Below are positions 9,560-22,000 of a stretch of DNA of 64,000 nucleotides, piece after piece. Origin of the DNA: Cenococcum geophilum 1.58 (taxonomy: Eukaryota; Ascomycota; Dothideomycetes; Gloniales; Gloniaceae); NCBI GenBank assembly GCA_001692895.1, contig KV748198.1, forward strand, positions 1,896,367 to 1,960,366, read 5' to 3'. The notes beneath the pieces were generated by a model that searched no databases, was not told where the DNA came from, and saw only the letters and a program-made list of their open reading frames with translations. Position 1 is the first letter of the stretch. Each line of letters begins with the position of its first letter. The translations under genes were made by a program, and so were the position numbers.

Positions 9560-12500
9560 AAAAAAGCCTGCCCTTAGGCTTTGCCGCTAAAAGTCTTAAT
9601 AAAAGAATCTAACTAATTAGATAACTTTAACCGCCGGTTAAAGTTCCTAGATATCTTAACACCTTATATAACTAAGAAATTTCTAGGGCGTTTTTATCCT
9701 TATATTCTTCTAGTAGCTTATTATCTTTATTATACTAGCACTCTATTCACTTATCTAGGTACTTTAGCGGTTTAGGTTTATTAGGGTAACGGCTATAAAA
9801 CTCCTAAAGCTTATAGGGGCTACCTATAAAGTTCTATATAGGGTACTAGGTAGGGTCTAAGTTATATCCTTTCTAGCTAATATAATACTTTAACGTTCCC
9901 TTTATAAGTTTATAGGCTAGTATTTCTTTAATTTCCTATTTATTATTATCGTTAACTTAAATTAGTAGGGGAAGTTTATTCTTTTATCTAAATAGTAGGT
10001 TATTTATAGCTTTCTATAGCTTATCCGGTAAGAAAATAGGGTAAACTTTAATTAAGTCTGGGAGCTTAACCTTATACAAGTTGCCTACTTTATTAAGAAT
10101 CTTATATAGTCCTGCTATCTTATAGTTTAGCTTATAGCTAGGCCGTTCTATCTTCTAGTTCTTTATTATAACCTAGACTATATCGCCTATAGTAAAGTTA
10201 GGCTCGCGTCTATGCTTATTCACCTACTGTTCCATTAATTTTTAAGCCTTTTTTAGGTTTATATAGGCTACTTTCTAGGCTTCTTTTAAGCGCTTAGTGT
10301 ACTACTAGGCTTCCTTATAAGATAGTTTTTCGCGTATAGTCTAGGGCCCTTTTAGTCTTTCCTAGTTAAAGCTTATATAGGGTAGGTAACCTATTTCTAG
10401 TTAAATAGGGGCAAATCCAGTAGAGTTGTGGGGTAGGGTGGCTTAGGCGTAGTTTATTAAGGGTAATAGTTTGGCCTAGTTATTCTAGAAGTAGTTAATA
10501 AAAGGCCAGAGTTTCTAGTCTAAGTATTAATTTATAATCTCTATTTAACCGTCTATCTAGGGGTAATATACTATAGAAAGCTTTAGCTTAATACCTAGGA
10601 TTTAGGTAAACTCATTCTAAAAGGCTAATATAAACTACGGCCTATAGTTAGATATAATAGTATCTAGTAGTCCGTAAATTTGGTAGACGTAGTAGATATA
10701 TAGTTAGGCTGCCTCTTTAGCATTAATATTTTTATAACAGGGAATTAAGAACGGGCGCTTACCAAAGCGGTTAACTAGGATTATAACTATATTATATCCA
10801 TTACGGTCTAGAGGTAGCTTATAAAAATCTATAGAGACATATTGCTAGGGGCAGTTAGGTATTAGGAGGGGTTTTAATAGTCCTAGGGTCTTATCTTGTA
10901 GAATTATAGACCTACGGTAGTTATTACAGTTCTGTATATAGCGGTTAATATCTATAATTATTCCGGGCTAGTAGTAGCGGTTGCCAATAATCCTATAGGT
11001 CTTATTTTTTCTAGGGTAGGCCGTAGAGACCTAGGTATATACTTTAGCAATAAGCTAAGTCCGTAAGTTTTATTCCTCTACTACCACTAGCCGTTTACGG
11101 TACTTAAGTAGTCTACTTTTAAGGGACTATAGGCTAGAAACATTCTTTGCCTTTTCACGGTACTCCTATAGAGGAGGGGCCGTACGGTTTACCTATAGTA
11201 GTTTATTAATAAGGTCTAGTTCCATAGAGTTAATAGGGTATATCTCAGTATCTAAAGAGTTTATATTTAGTTCTACCCGTATCTAGGAGTTAAGGTACTT
11301 TAGTTATAATAGCGTCTGGGTCCATAATAAGATCTTTATAGCTGTATAGTTACCTAGGTCTTATTTACGCCTAGTAAAAGCATCCGCACGGTTTATAGCG
11401 CCTAGTCTATATATAATTAAGAAGTTAAACTAAGATAGGATATCCGCCTAGCGTGCCTGCTGGGCTATAAGGGCCTTAGTTATTATAAAGTATTCTAAGG
11501 CCTTATAATCTAATACTACCTTAATAGGTTTAGGGGTCCCCTCTAGCTATATACACTAGTGCTAAAAGCTAGAGATAATAGCCAGCATTTCTTTATTATA
11601 GATATGGTAGTTTAGTTTAGTATCTATTATAGTCTTTAAATAGTATATAATAGGGTACCATTCTCCGTCCGGTTACTTCTAGGAAAAAACACTAGCTATC
11701 GCGCTATTTAAGGCATTAGTTTCTAGTATTAAGGGCCGTTCTAGGTTAAAGTGGATAAGTAGGGGGGCCAACACTAGCCGTTTTTTAAGCTTATTAAAGG
11801 CCTGCATATATATGGCGTTAAAGTAAAAGGGCTAGTCTTTTCTAGTAAGGCGGTTAAGAGGCCAGGTAATCCTACTATAGTTCTTAATAAAGCGTTAGTA
11901 GAAGTTATAAAAACCTAAAAATAATTGCACCCCCTTTATAGTCCATAGGGGCGTCCACTAGTTAATTACGGCCGTTTTCTCTAGGTTAGCCTTAATTTTA
12001 TTTATACTAATAATAAAACCTAGGTACTTTATACGCTTAACACTAAATTCTAACTTCTTAATATTAGCCTAGAGGCCAGCTTCGCGGAGCCATTATAGGA
12101 CTTTATAGATATGCTCCTCATATTCCAGTTCGTTCTCTAAGTAGATTATAATATTATCTAGATAGGCCGTATAGAAGTTATTAAGGTAGTTAAAGAGTAT
12201 ATTGTTTATATACCGCTAGTACGTAGCTAGTCCGTTAGTTAGTCTAAAAGGAAGTACCTTATATTTATACGTTCCGTAATAGGTTTAAAATATAATAAGA
12301 TCCTTAGACCTGGGGTCTATTCTAATTCGGTAAAAGGCCTAGCAGATATTAAGCTTTATAAAAACCTTAGCTCTACTTATTTAGGTAAGAGTCTTATTAA
12401 GTAAGGGCAGCGGGTAGTAGTCCTTGCGGGTTATATTATTTAGCTTATAGTAGTTAATATAGAAGCGCAGTCCTCTATTTGGCTTTTTAATAAAGAGAAT

Positions 12501-14869
12501 AGGTAAGTTAAAAGGGGCTTAGCTAGGCTTAATAAAGCCCTTATTTAGGTTATTAATAAGGTACTGCTTTATAGCCTATAATTCGGCAATAGACTATAGG
12601 TAAAGAGGGCTAAAGCTAAGGGTGCTTCCCTTATCTTGCTTAATCTCAATCTTATAGTTATATAGTTAGTAGGGTAAGAGTATATTAGACACTGCCTTAG
12701 AGAATACGTCCTTAAATTTCCGGTGTTAATTAGGTAGTTTTTATTCTACTAGTTCTTTATTTATAAGTCCGCTTTCCTATTTACTAAACTTACTTTTTTT
12801 TTCTTTAATTATTTAGTTAATTTTGTATAGGCTAGTTATAAAGGTAACGGCATTAGGCTAAACTAGGTTCTGGTAAAATCCTATAGCGCTAATATAGCAG
12901 ACATTAACTAGTGGGAGGTCTATAGGTTTCTTTAGCGTCCATTAGGCCGTGGTTTGCAGTATAGGGTTTATAGTCTTCCTTAACTCACGTTCTATTTTCC
13001 ATAAGTTATCCTTTCTATCTATTAGTTTAGTATAGCGTCCAATGTCCCTAGCCTTCCTTTATAGCTGCGTAGGGCCTAGGTTCTTTATTAGGGACTTAGC
13101 TAGGCCACTACCGACTTCCTAAGTCTTTAGTACGGGTAGTGTGATATAGGCAGTCTGGGGGCGGCGTAATATATAAATCCGTTGCAGATTAAGCTGTACA
13201 TCCTTCTTAAAAGCCTAGTCCCTACGCGTCGCATTAGCTTAGTAAACGGTGTCTATCTACGGCGGTATAAGGTTTTCTATTATAATACTGATCTCTTTTA
13301 TAAAGGAAGGCGTTAGGGGCATAGTTTTGGGCTAGATAAGCTGCCTATTCTATACGTTAAGCTATAAGCCTAAATAGGCTAGCTATTTTCTCCTTAAGAT
13401 TATATTATAGCTTCTAAGGTCTATAATAAGGAAGGGGACGTTATACTACCTTTATCCGTTAACGCGGAGGTAAATCCGCAAGATAGTTATAATAAGTGGT
13501 CTTATCTGTCTATTATAACCGCGAATAGGGACTAGTTTAGGTAGTTCTTTAAAGGGTATATTTAAAAAGTCAGCCAGTTTTATAGCGCACTTTATATTAA
13601 TTAAGGTAAAGGTATTTACTCCTAAGTTAGCTAAAGTAGAGGTTAAAACTTAATATCTATTACAAAATAAAGTATAAGGGATAGTGCAGCTTCTTCTACT
13701 AACTAGCCAACCTAGATTAATATGTAATATATCAATCCCTTTTAACCCTAGAGAGGAGTCTTTCTCTAAGGTTCCTCTTTTTCTAGCTCTATTCTATCCT
13801 CCTAAATTAACAGGACTTTATTTATCTTTACCTTTATTAGGCAGTTCCTTATAGGGTAACCTATTTAACCGTATAAGAAGTAAGCTCCTTAATTACTAAG
13901 GGCCTATATATAGGGGTTACTATATATAGGCCAGGTGTACACCAGGCTCGTAGTAGGGGTAGCTACGCGGCTAGCTACTAGGTTAACTATAGGAGTTGCC
14001 AATTATACTAGGGCACTATAGGCCGTACTTATAGTACTTACGGCCTAGTTTATAAGGTTTCTAGTTTTTAGCTAGTTAGCGCATACCTTAATTTAACGGA
14101 GGCCTTGGTTAATAGCTAGGCAATAGTCTATAAGTTCCTTTAACGTCTATACCGTAGTATAAGCTAGTAATACGGCCCACTATAGGTCTAGGGTAAGCTT
14201 ATTAAAGAGGTCTAGTAGTAGGTCTTCCTAGGGGATCTAGGCCTATCCGGCTAGGTATAGAAAGCGGGTTTAAAAGGCCAAAAAGGTCTCCATTATTTTT
14301 ATATTTAGGCTTTTATAGCTAAGGCGGGCGTTTTATACTTTAAAAGGGTCTTTATAAATAGAAGATAAGTATTTAATTATTTCTTCTTTAAAGATAAAGG
14401 GGTCTACTAAGTCTTTAGTATATCGCGGGCGTAAATACGTCTAGGTATCTCTACTAGTACGGCCGAAAATATAGGCCATTCTGGCTTAGGCGTTAGGGAA
14501 GTAGTCTATATTAACTTTAAGCTTATCCCGTAATTAAAGCTTCTAATTATTAAATATAGGGTTAGTTCCGTCTGTAAGTAGCGGGGGATCTATAATCTTT
14601 GCCGACCGCCTTAGTGCTATATAAGCCTCGGTAGGTCTATTAAGGCGCTAAAATAGGGCCTAAAGGACTATAGTAAGTCTTTAGTTATCTAATAATGACT
14701 TATTATTAGATATAGGGGTATCTCTAGCTTTAAGCAGCTCTTATAGTCGTTTAATTTTAGTATTAGCAGCCGCAAGCTCCGCCTAGGGGGTTAAAACGTT
14801 AATTATTTTTTTATCTAAAGTATTTAAGGGTCCTGCAGCTGCTTTACCTACTACTATAGTTCGTGGCAT
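9560..14869 (-). pseudogene. Gypsy-A gag-pol (broken)
   Basis: From ATG 14869 (MPRTIVVGKAAAGPLNTLDK) through gag, protease, RT, RNase H, integrase and chromodomain. Recognisable pieces: a zinc knuckle with Cys and His turned to Tyr, YLDN with NFYQRFIKN, the HHCC and DDE parts of integrase, and a chromodomain core KGTLKYYIS*KGYNLDP. Stops occur many times in every domain. Confidence 0.85.
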
Positions 14870-15077
14870 AGTGGTAGGGGTATTAGGTAATTCTAGGTAA
14901 TTTCTTTAGGGGTTTTAGTCTATGTATATCTTATAGGTCCTTTCCTTAGAATTCTATTCTTTTTTTTTAAGTCCTGTCCTTATAGTTCTAGTAATATCCT
15001 TAGGGTTCTATTCTATATTCTGGTAGATATATTTAAGTTCCTTCTTAGGAAGAAAGAGTAGAGTAAGCTTTAGATAA

Positions 15078-15304
15078 TATTAGCGACTTAGTTAATCAAG
15101 ATATAAGTACGGTAAAAGGGTCACGCAAGCCTATACGATTGGATTGTCTATAAACGAGAATCTAAAGCTAGGGAAAGGAAAAGAGAAGAAGAGTAGCGCC
15201 GTTCGATGTTTTATAAGATCTTCGCGTCACGTGACCGCAATATGCGGCAATCTGTGGCAACTTGCCGGTGCGTAGTTCTGCCAAGTTCTGCTAGTGCCGT
15301 AACA
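15078..15304 (-). repeat. Gypsy-A 5' LTR (right copy)
   Basis: 227 bp, starting TATTAGCGAC and ending GCCGTAACA, followed by the AAATT duplication. It keeps more CG and CA sites than the left copy. Confidence 0.93.
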
Positions 15305-16651
15305 AAATTACTAGTTAACTAGACACTCCCTTAATAAGCGAAAGGAGGTATATAATAAGTTTCGTTAGAGTATAAGAAACATTAAAAATTATAAAATTAC
15401 TATAGCCTACTTTTAAAGCTTCCTAGTTTAATATAAAGGCGTAAAAGATCTTAAGGGTAAGGTTAATAAGGTTAAATAGCTCCTTATAAATATAAAAATT
15501 AAGGACTACTCCCCTAACCAATACTTTACTAAGTATAGTAAGGTAGATAGTATATAAACCGTCACTATTCTTAATAACCAATCTACGCTCTATTCTATTA
15601 TAAAATTAAATATCTTTAATAAGCTAAAAGAAAGTTTTACATTCTCCTTTAATAACAGATACTCAGCGAACGTCTTCTATAGTATTATACCAGACACTAG
15701 AGCCGCAGGAGTATCTATAGTAGAAGAACCTTAAGTTTAAGCCCTTTAGCAGCTTAATAGCTCTATTTAGATTAACTATTTAACGGCAGGCTAATACACA
15801 ATTTCTTTTAGTAAGGGTACTGCAATTTTTTTTAGCGCAATTAGGGTTTAAACCCCCTTAGGGTATATTACTTTTTATATTATTCTTATAAACACCCTAT
15901 TTTTATTTTACATTAAAGATATAAATAAATTAGGCGTTAAGCTTAATAACCTTAAAAATATACTTATTTAAGGAGATAATTAGGTGCCCGTTATGCGCAA
16001 GTAGGGTTACCCCTAGTTGCTTCTTTACTAACTAGAAAAGAGTATTGCTTAGAGCTACTTAACTAAGTTAGAGTTACGCCAATTACACCATCATTTTAGC
16101 CACCTATCTGTTTATTAATTACTTAGGGTTCTTTAGTAAGTAGGCTATAAAGTTAAGGTTAAGGCAATTAAGCATCTTATAAAATACTATTATTACTACT
16201 AAATAAACTAGAAGTCCCCTAGCCGATTTAAGTTTACCCTTAAAAATAACTATAACTTTAACTTCTATATTATTGTTAATATTATATATTTTAGCGGTAA
16301 GCTAGTACTCTAAGTTATTAACTTCTTAACCTCCTTCTAAGCCGCACGATTCTTAAAGGATATATTAGCTAGGAATATATAGGATACCCTTTAATTATGC
16401 TAGATTAATATCTACTTAGGACCCCCTAATTAAATTATCTATAATATAGAAAAGAACTTCTTATTTATAGAGTTCCGATAATAAATAAAGGTAATAGCAA
16501 TTAAGGTTAAGGAAGTCCCTATTAAGGCATATAATAGCGTTAAAAAAGTAGAGCGATATTACGCGCTATTACGCCACGTATATAAAATTATCTCTTTAAA
16601 ACTAAAGGATACTAGCGAAGAACTTACCTTATAAATAGCTGTTAAAGTTAT
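15305..16651 (+). pseudogene. Copia-1 pol, protease and integrase part (broken)
   Basis: Resumes after Gypsy-A. The protease active site reads PDTRAAG (RIPed DTG). The integrase zinc region shows HFSHLSVY and a later run of Tyr from the Cys pair. The catalytic core follows with YLGPPNQI, and the piece ends in RHVYKIISLKLKDTSEELT and AVKVI just before Copia-2. Confidence 0.82.
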
Positions 16652-16880
16652 TATTAGTATACTTTAACAATGTGCAGAATATATATATCACAATGATATG
16701 TACTATACGGTGTTATAAATAGATATTGTCTTTTTAATACAAAGAAGGGTGAGGAACTTAAGGTTCCTTACTACGCTAGTGCCGCGGTAATACGTGACAG
16801 CAACTTACCTTATATAACGGCAACTTGCCATATATAGCGGCAATTTACCTCCTATTATAGTGTAATATATTCTAGCTATA
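16652..16880 (-). repeat. Copia-2 3' LTR (left copy)
   Basis: 229 bp on the plus strand from TATTAGTATAC to TAGCTATA. It includes GTGCCGCGGTAA with the hairpin-like GAACTTAAGGTTCC, related in inverse to the Copia-1 LTR core, and three GGCAA-type units. Confidence 0.92.
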
Positions 16881-16899
16881 TTAGGAGTACTTTAGAAAA

Positions 16900-18584
16900 T
16901 GCGGAGGACTAGTATCCTATAAGTGTGTAGTTTAAAAATCCATATATATACTTCTCTTTCTTTTCTTCCTTCCTTCCTTCCTTCTTTCCTCCCTTCCTTA
17001 CCCTATACCTTTATATCAGTGCTATTATCAGTAGCACGGTCTACCCATTCTACTATCTTTAACTCGATTTGGTTTATATTAATAAGTCACTTAAGAGCTA
17101 ATAACGGTTTGCTTTTAGTCATAGCGTCTATAGGATTACTATCTCCATCAATCCACTTAACTTTAGCTATTTCGCGTCTTTTATATAACTAACGTAGGCA
17201 CATAACATTAATTATAAGTCTCTTCTCCTATATAGTTCCTAGTTTAACGAGGCATTTGTAGATCGACTTTAAATCAGTGCAAAGGATAAGCGGTAGGCTA
17301 ATGTTAAGTTGCAATTCGACTGTGGCCTTAATTGCAGCGCCGATATTAAAACTATAGGCCATAGCATATAATTCGGAGGCTAGTACGCTTCTAGTGATTC
17401 TCTTACACTTAACTAAGGACTAGTAGACGGTGTTCACCTTATTTAATAAGTTTGCTAGTACTAGTATATACCCAATCTATAATAAAAGATCCTTATTATT
17501 TGCAAATAAGGAATTAGTGAATATAAGTAGTTATAATATCTTTATGTCGAGTTTAACAAAGTTTAAACCTCTTGTTAGGTTCTTAATTTGCCACTAAATC
17601 CTCTTATTAAGTAGTTTTGCGTCTTTTTCGTCAGGGTTAATCACCTAGGCAGCGTAGGATAAATTAAAAGAAGCTTTAGGCTGGCATACGGACGCAATAT
17701 AAGCTCCTCTTACTCGTTAGGCAATGTATTGGTCCTTAAGTATAAGTGCTATATAAATAGTGCCTCTAGAACTAGTTATTATAATAGCTTCCTTAATATT
17801 AACAAGGGTTAAGTTCTAGCATTGGCGCTCCTGTATAAGCGTAATTATATAATCCTATTATTAGATAATGCCTCTATTAAACTTAATTAGGTATTCCGGC
17901 GTAAGTTATTTGCGTTTCTTAGTTAGGAACTTAGCTTTCTTAATCTTCTCTTATTTTAAAGCTGCAAAGGCTAAGTTAGCTAGTAGGAGGGTGTTATTAG
18001 TTTATAAACCAACTATTCCGAAATTTATGGGGTTGTTAAGGTGGAGTAAGTAGGGGTTATAAGTAGATTGGCTTATGTTTAGTTCTTTAATATAGTGGTT
18101 ATAGTAAGTCTTAAACCAATGATTGCCTGCCTTAGGAATGCCGTATAAAGGTCTAACAACCTTTAGAATTGTGCCTTATAAGACTCTAAGTGCTATACTA
18201 AGTTTAAGAGGTGCCCTAATATAGAAGTCTTAATTTAGTCTTATAGCTAATTATATATAGGCCTGTAAAATATCTCGTAAGTAGAGATATATACTATTGT
18301 TCTAAGTTATAGCCGTAATATAGAGAATAAGGCGTTGGCTGACTTATTAGATTGTAGGTGATTGGGTTAATATAAGGTCTTTTTCTAGATTATTATATGC
18401 CTGTATAACTAGTCTTAACTTCTTAAAGGCTTTATTAGAACTAGGGTTTTTAATCTTGTTAACAAATCTAGAGTTAAATACTCTATTGCTTTGTGGTATA
18501 TCTTTAGGGTTAACTAGTTTAAAAACTCCTTTTTTAAGTAATCCCTTAATTTCCTTCTGGCGTGATACTATAAACTAGTTAGGG
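16900..18584 (-). pseudogene. Copia-2 pol, RT and RNase H part (broken)
   Basis: Minus-strand translation shows the RT box as QTNNTLLLAN (RIPed QTDDTLLLAD) near 17990, preceded by YGIPKAGNHQFKTYYN. The RNase H region carries KCKRITRSVLASELYAMA and VKWIDGDSNPIDAMTK. A (GAAG)n-encoded Lys/Glu/Gly tail follows near 16990. Cut on its upstream side by Gypsy-B1. Confidence 0.8.
16963..17000. repeat. CTTC microsatellite
   Basis: A run of CTTC/TTCC units with minor interruptions in the 3' coding end of Copia-2. It accounts for the artificial open frame on the plus strand. Confidence 0.8.
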
Positions 18585-18589
18585 TTTAT

Positions 18590-19014
18590 TGTAACAGAAC
18601 CTTGTAGCAAGAACTACGGTGGGCTCGTTATTGGGCTAGGTATATAGGAAATGTAAGTACAAAAGTTAACAACGTAATAACAACTGGTGGAGTGGTTGCC
18701 TAACAGATTAACTCTAATTGTATTCTAAGAATTACTATAAGGAAGGAACTATCTAGGTAGGGACTAAGGGTCCTTAAATACACAACCGTACTCCTAAGAA
18801 AGTTATTGCTCTATCTACTCTGTCTACTCTATTCGCTCTATAACAGATCTTATAGATCTTATAGATTATATAGATCACATTACGTAACTCTGCTTACTAT
18901 TCCTCGTTATATAGTTCTACGGGTTCTATCCTAAACCGTGCTTATATTAACCAACTAGCTTCTTCTAACTCCTCTCTAAGTAGTCGTAATATTGTACTTA
19001 AAGCGTCCGTAATA
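18590..19014 (-). repeat. Gypsy-B1 3' LTR (left copy)
   Basis: 425 bp, from TGTAACAGAACC to GCGTCCGTAATA (RIPed TAACA end). Confidence 0.92.
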
Positions 19015-19029
19015 CTATCTCCCTCCTCT

Positions 19030-22000
19030 CTATCTTCGTCCTTAAAGATACCTAGCATCTCTAGGTTGTTTACTAGAGGTGTAATATCCATCTAATTAAT
19101 TTGGTTAATATTGTTACTTATAATACCTAAAGCACCTTCTTTTTCCTTTATAGCCCGTCGGTCTCGTACCATTGCTATAATATTATCTCTTAGCGAGATA
19201 ATACCTTCTCCATATTCTCGTTGTGTGAAAGAGGGGCTAGTTTGCGTTATATTGGCGAGTTCTTTATTCTAGCAACCTTTCTTTTATTTGGAGTGCACTA
19301 AAGTAAATATTTAGTTATCCTATAACGTTTACTCTATTTTTAATGTTAAATATACGTAATTTATTACTCTTAATAGTTATCTAGTTCCCTAATTAATTTA
19401 TTTTAGGGTCTCGTATTTAATCTAAGGCAGAAAAACTTAAGGGTAATCTTACCGCAGCGCTAGTAGAAGCCTATCGTCGATCCAAAGAATCTGCTTATGC
19501 CCTTAAGGCTTAGTAGTCTACCTTTATAAAAGTTTAGCGTCTTTAACGCGTTTATAAGAAGGTTTGTTTTAAGGAGTAGAAACTTATAGAGTAAGGTCTA
19601 TAGGAACTAGGTAATAAAAGAACGGATTCTCTTTTAATAGAGAAGGAAATAGATCTAAGTAGTTCGGCAACTGCTCTTCTTAGGTCCCCCTTAGGTGACT
19701 CGTTCTTTAGTAATCCTTTTTTATTAATACTGCCTAACCTAATCTCTTCTAATACTCCTATACCTTTCCTATAGCGTTCTTTAAATTCTTTAGTAGCTCC
19801 TAGGTAGTTTTAGTATAGCCTATCTACTTAACCTTATACTATATTTTGTTGTTAATGTCCTTATAATTAACGATCTTTAATACTTACTATTTATCTTCTT
19901 CTTATCCTCTATATATGTCTGCTTTATAGACTAGTGGCTTAATATTCCTATATACTGGCTCTAGCATTATAATATACTATATAGGGTAGATTTTTATTTT
20001 AGCTAGTAGGTTTAACTTAAACGTAACCGGTAAAATCCTCTATGTAATTTTAAAAGGTCCTAGTTTAATATAGTCTAACTTCTTACTTAGTCGTTAACTC
20101 TTAAAATTTTTGTATAGTAACCACACTTTATCTCCCTCCTTAAGATCTAGTCCCTTAGATCTCTTAGTATTATAGTACTTTTTTATTCTCTTTTATACTT
20201 TCTTTACTGATTCTATAAGGTCTATATAAAGATTTATTAATATCTTTATTCTCTCTTTAGCTATACTACTCGTTTTCTTCGCTTACTATAGTAACAACGA
20301 TATTCTTAGCTTATATCTATAATTTGCCTTAAATAGTAATGTGCTTATTCCTTTTTAGGGTGTTATATTATATGCGAACTATATAACTAGTAATAGTAAT
20401 ACCCAATTGTTCTATGCATAATTGATATAATGCCTTAGATACTGCTCTAGCGTCTAATTTAATCTTTCCGTTTGGCCGTCTGTCTGTGAATAATATGCGG
20501 TAGAAGTTGCTGCTTAAACTCCTTACTCCGCTAAGAATACTTTCTAAAATACTGCTATAAATCTTAGATCTCTATCTAATATAATCTTACTTAGTGCTCT
20601 ATATCTTACAAATACTTCTTTAACGTAGATTCTTGCGATATCTTCCGCTGAGATTTCTTCTGTATATGCTATAAAGTATCCCTACTTTGTAAGCTTATCT
20701 ACTATTACTAAGATTACGTTATAATCTTGTCCGGTAATAGGATCTTTTAATTTTAGCAACTTAATAATAAAGTCCTATAATATAACCTCCTATAGTCTTT
20801 TTGGTATTTTAATAGGTTATAGCCCTCCATATAGCTTATACCTTATTAGTTTATTTCTTTAGTAATCTAGATATTCTTTTATAACCCTTTTAGCTATCCT
20901 TTAGATTCCGTTAATAATATACTCTTTTTAGAGTCTTAATACTAAGCCCGTAGCTCCATTATATCCTTAGGTTAGTCCCTTATAAAAGTCTTTCACGAAC
21001 TACTCTACTATGCTTCTTAGGATGTACTTTACTTTTTANTTTTNGTATATATCNNNCTATAGATNTTCTAGCTNTGCTTTTAGAATTCTTTATACCTAAA
21101 AGCTTTCTAGTGTCTTATAGACTTTCTCCGGTTCGTTATCTTCTTAAGTTACTATAATTTTTAGATGATTGTACCTAATTAATCCGTCTATATCTTTTTG
21201 TAATAAAGCCCCTAATAGCTTTTCCTTATTTTATAGTTTAGCTTTACGGCTTAGAGTATCTGCCCTCGTATTATCTGTACCTTTGGTATACTAAATCTTA
21301 AAATAGTATTCCGTAAGTATCTCTGCCTATTTAACCTGTCTTTAGTTAAGTTCCTTTATTGTTAAGAATCCTGTTAGGTTTTTATAATCCGTCTTAACTA
21401 TAAATGGTTTCTCTATGCCTTATAAGAATGCTCTCTATTCCTTTAATGCTATAACTATACCTAATAACTCCTTATTGTAAATGTTATAGTTTAACTCTAG
21501 TAGTATTATCTTCCGACTATAGTATGCTACTGGGTGCCATCTATTTTAATGCCTTTATATAAAGCATGCCCCTAGTATATAGTCTAATATATCTATTTCT
21601 ATAACTGTCTCTAGTCCTAGTTAATAGATCTTAAGAACTGGCTCCTAGGTAAATAACTCTTTGACTTTTTTAAAGAGTTTTCTTTACTCTTCCCCCTATG
21701 CCTATGGTTCTTCTTTCTTTATTAACCGCGTAAATGGCTTAATATCCTTTAACTACTATGCTATAAACCTTCTACAGTAATTGCAAAACCCTAAAAATGA
21801 TTTTAACTGTATAACGTTCTCTAGTTCCTACCAATTTACTATAGCCTTAATCTTCTTTAGATCTATACTAAGTTGGCCTAGTTTAATAATAAATTTAACA
21901 AAATCGGTCTTCCTGGTGAAGAACTCGCATTTTTTAATTACTACTGGCATCTGTTCTTTTTATAGTCTCTTTAAGACCTATTTAACGTGTTCCCCGTGTT

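Larger units (their letters stand above)
9319..15304 (-). mobile_element. Gypsy-A: Ty3/gypsy chromovirus, RIPed
   Basis: A 5986-bp element with 227-bp LTRs at both ends and AAATT duplications (9314-9318, 15305-15309). It lies on the minus strand: a purine-rich tract GGAGGGGGTAA precedes the 3' LTR, and gag begins at 14869. Coding order is gag with zinc knuckle (~13870), protease, RT (YLDN, the RIPed YLDD box, at ~12155), RNase H (~11350-11750), integrase (~10200-11100) and a chromodomain (~9850-9935). It is inserted in the gag of Copia-1. Confidence 0.92.

Noticed and set aside
17868..18053. Plus-strand open frame in the AT-rich region, effector candidate
   Set aside because: Antisense to the Copia-2 RT; open by composition only.
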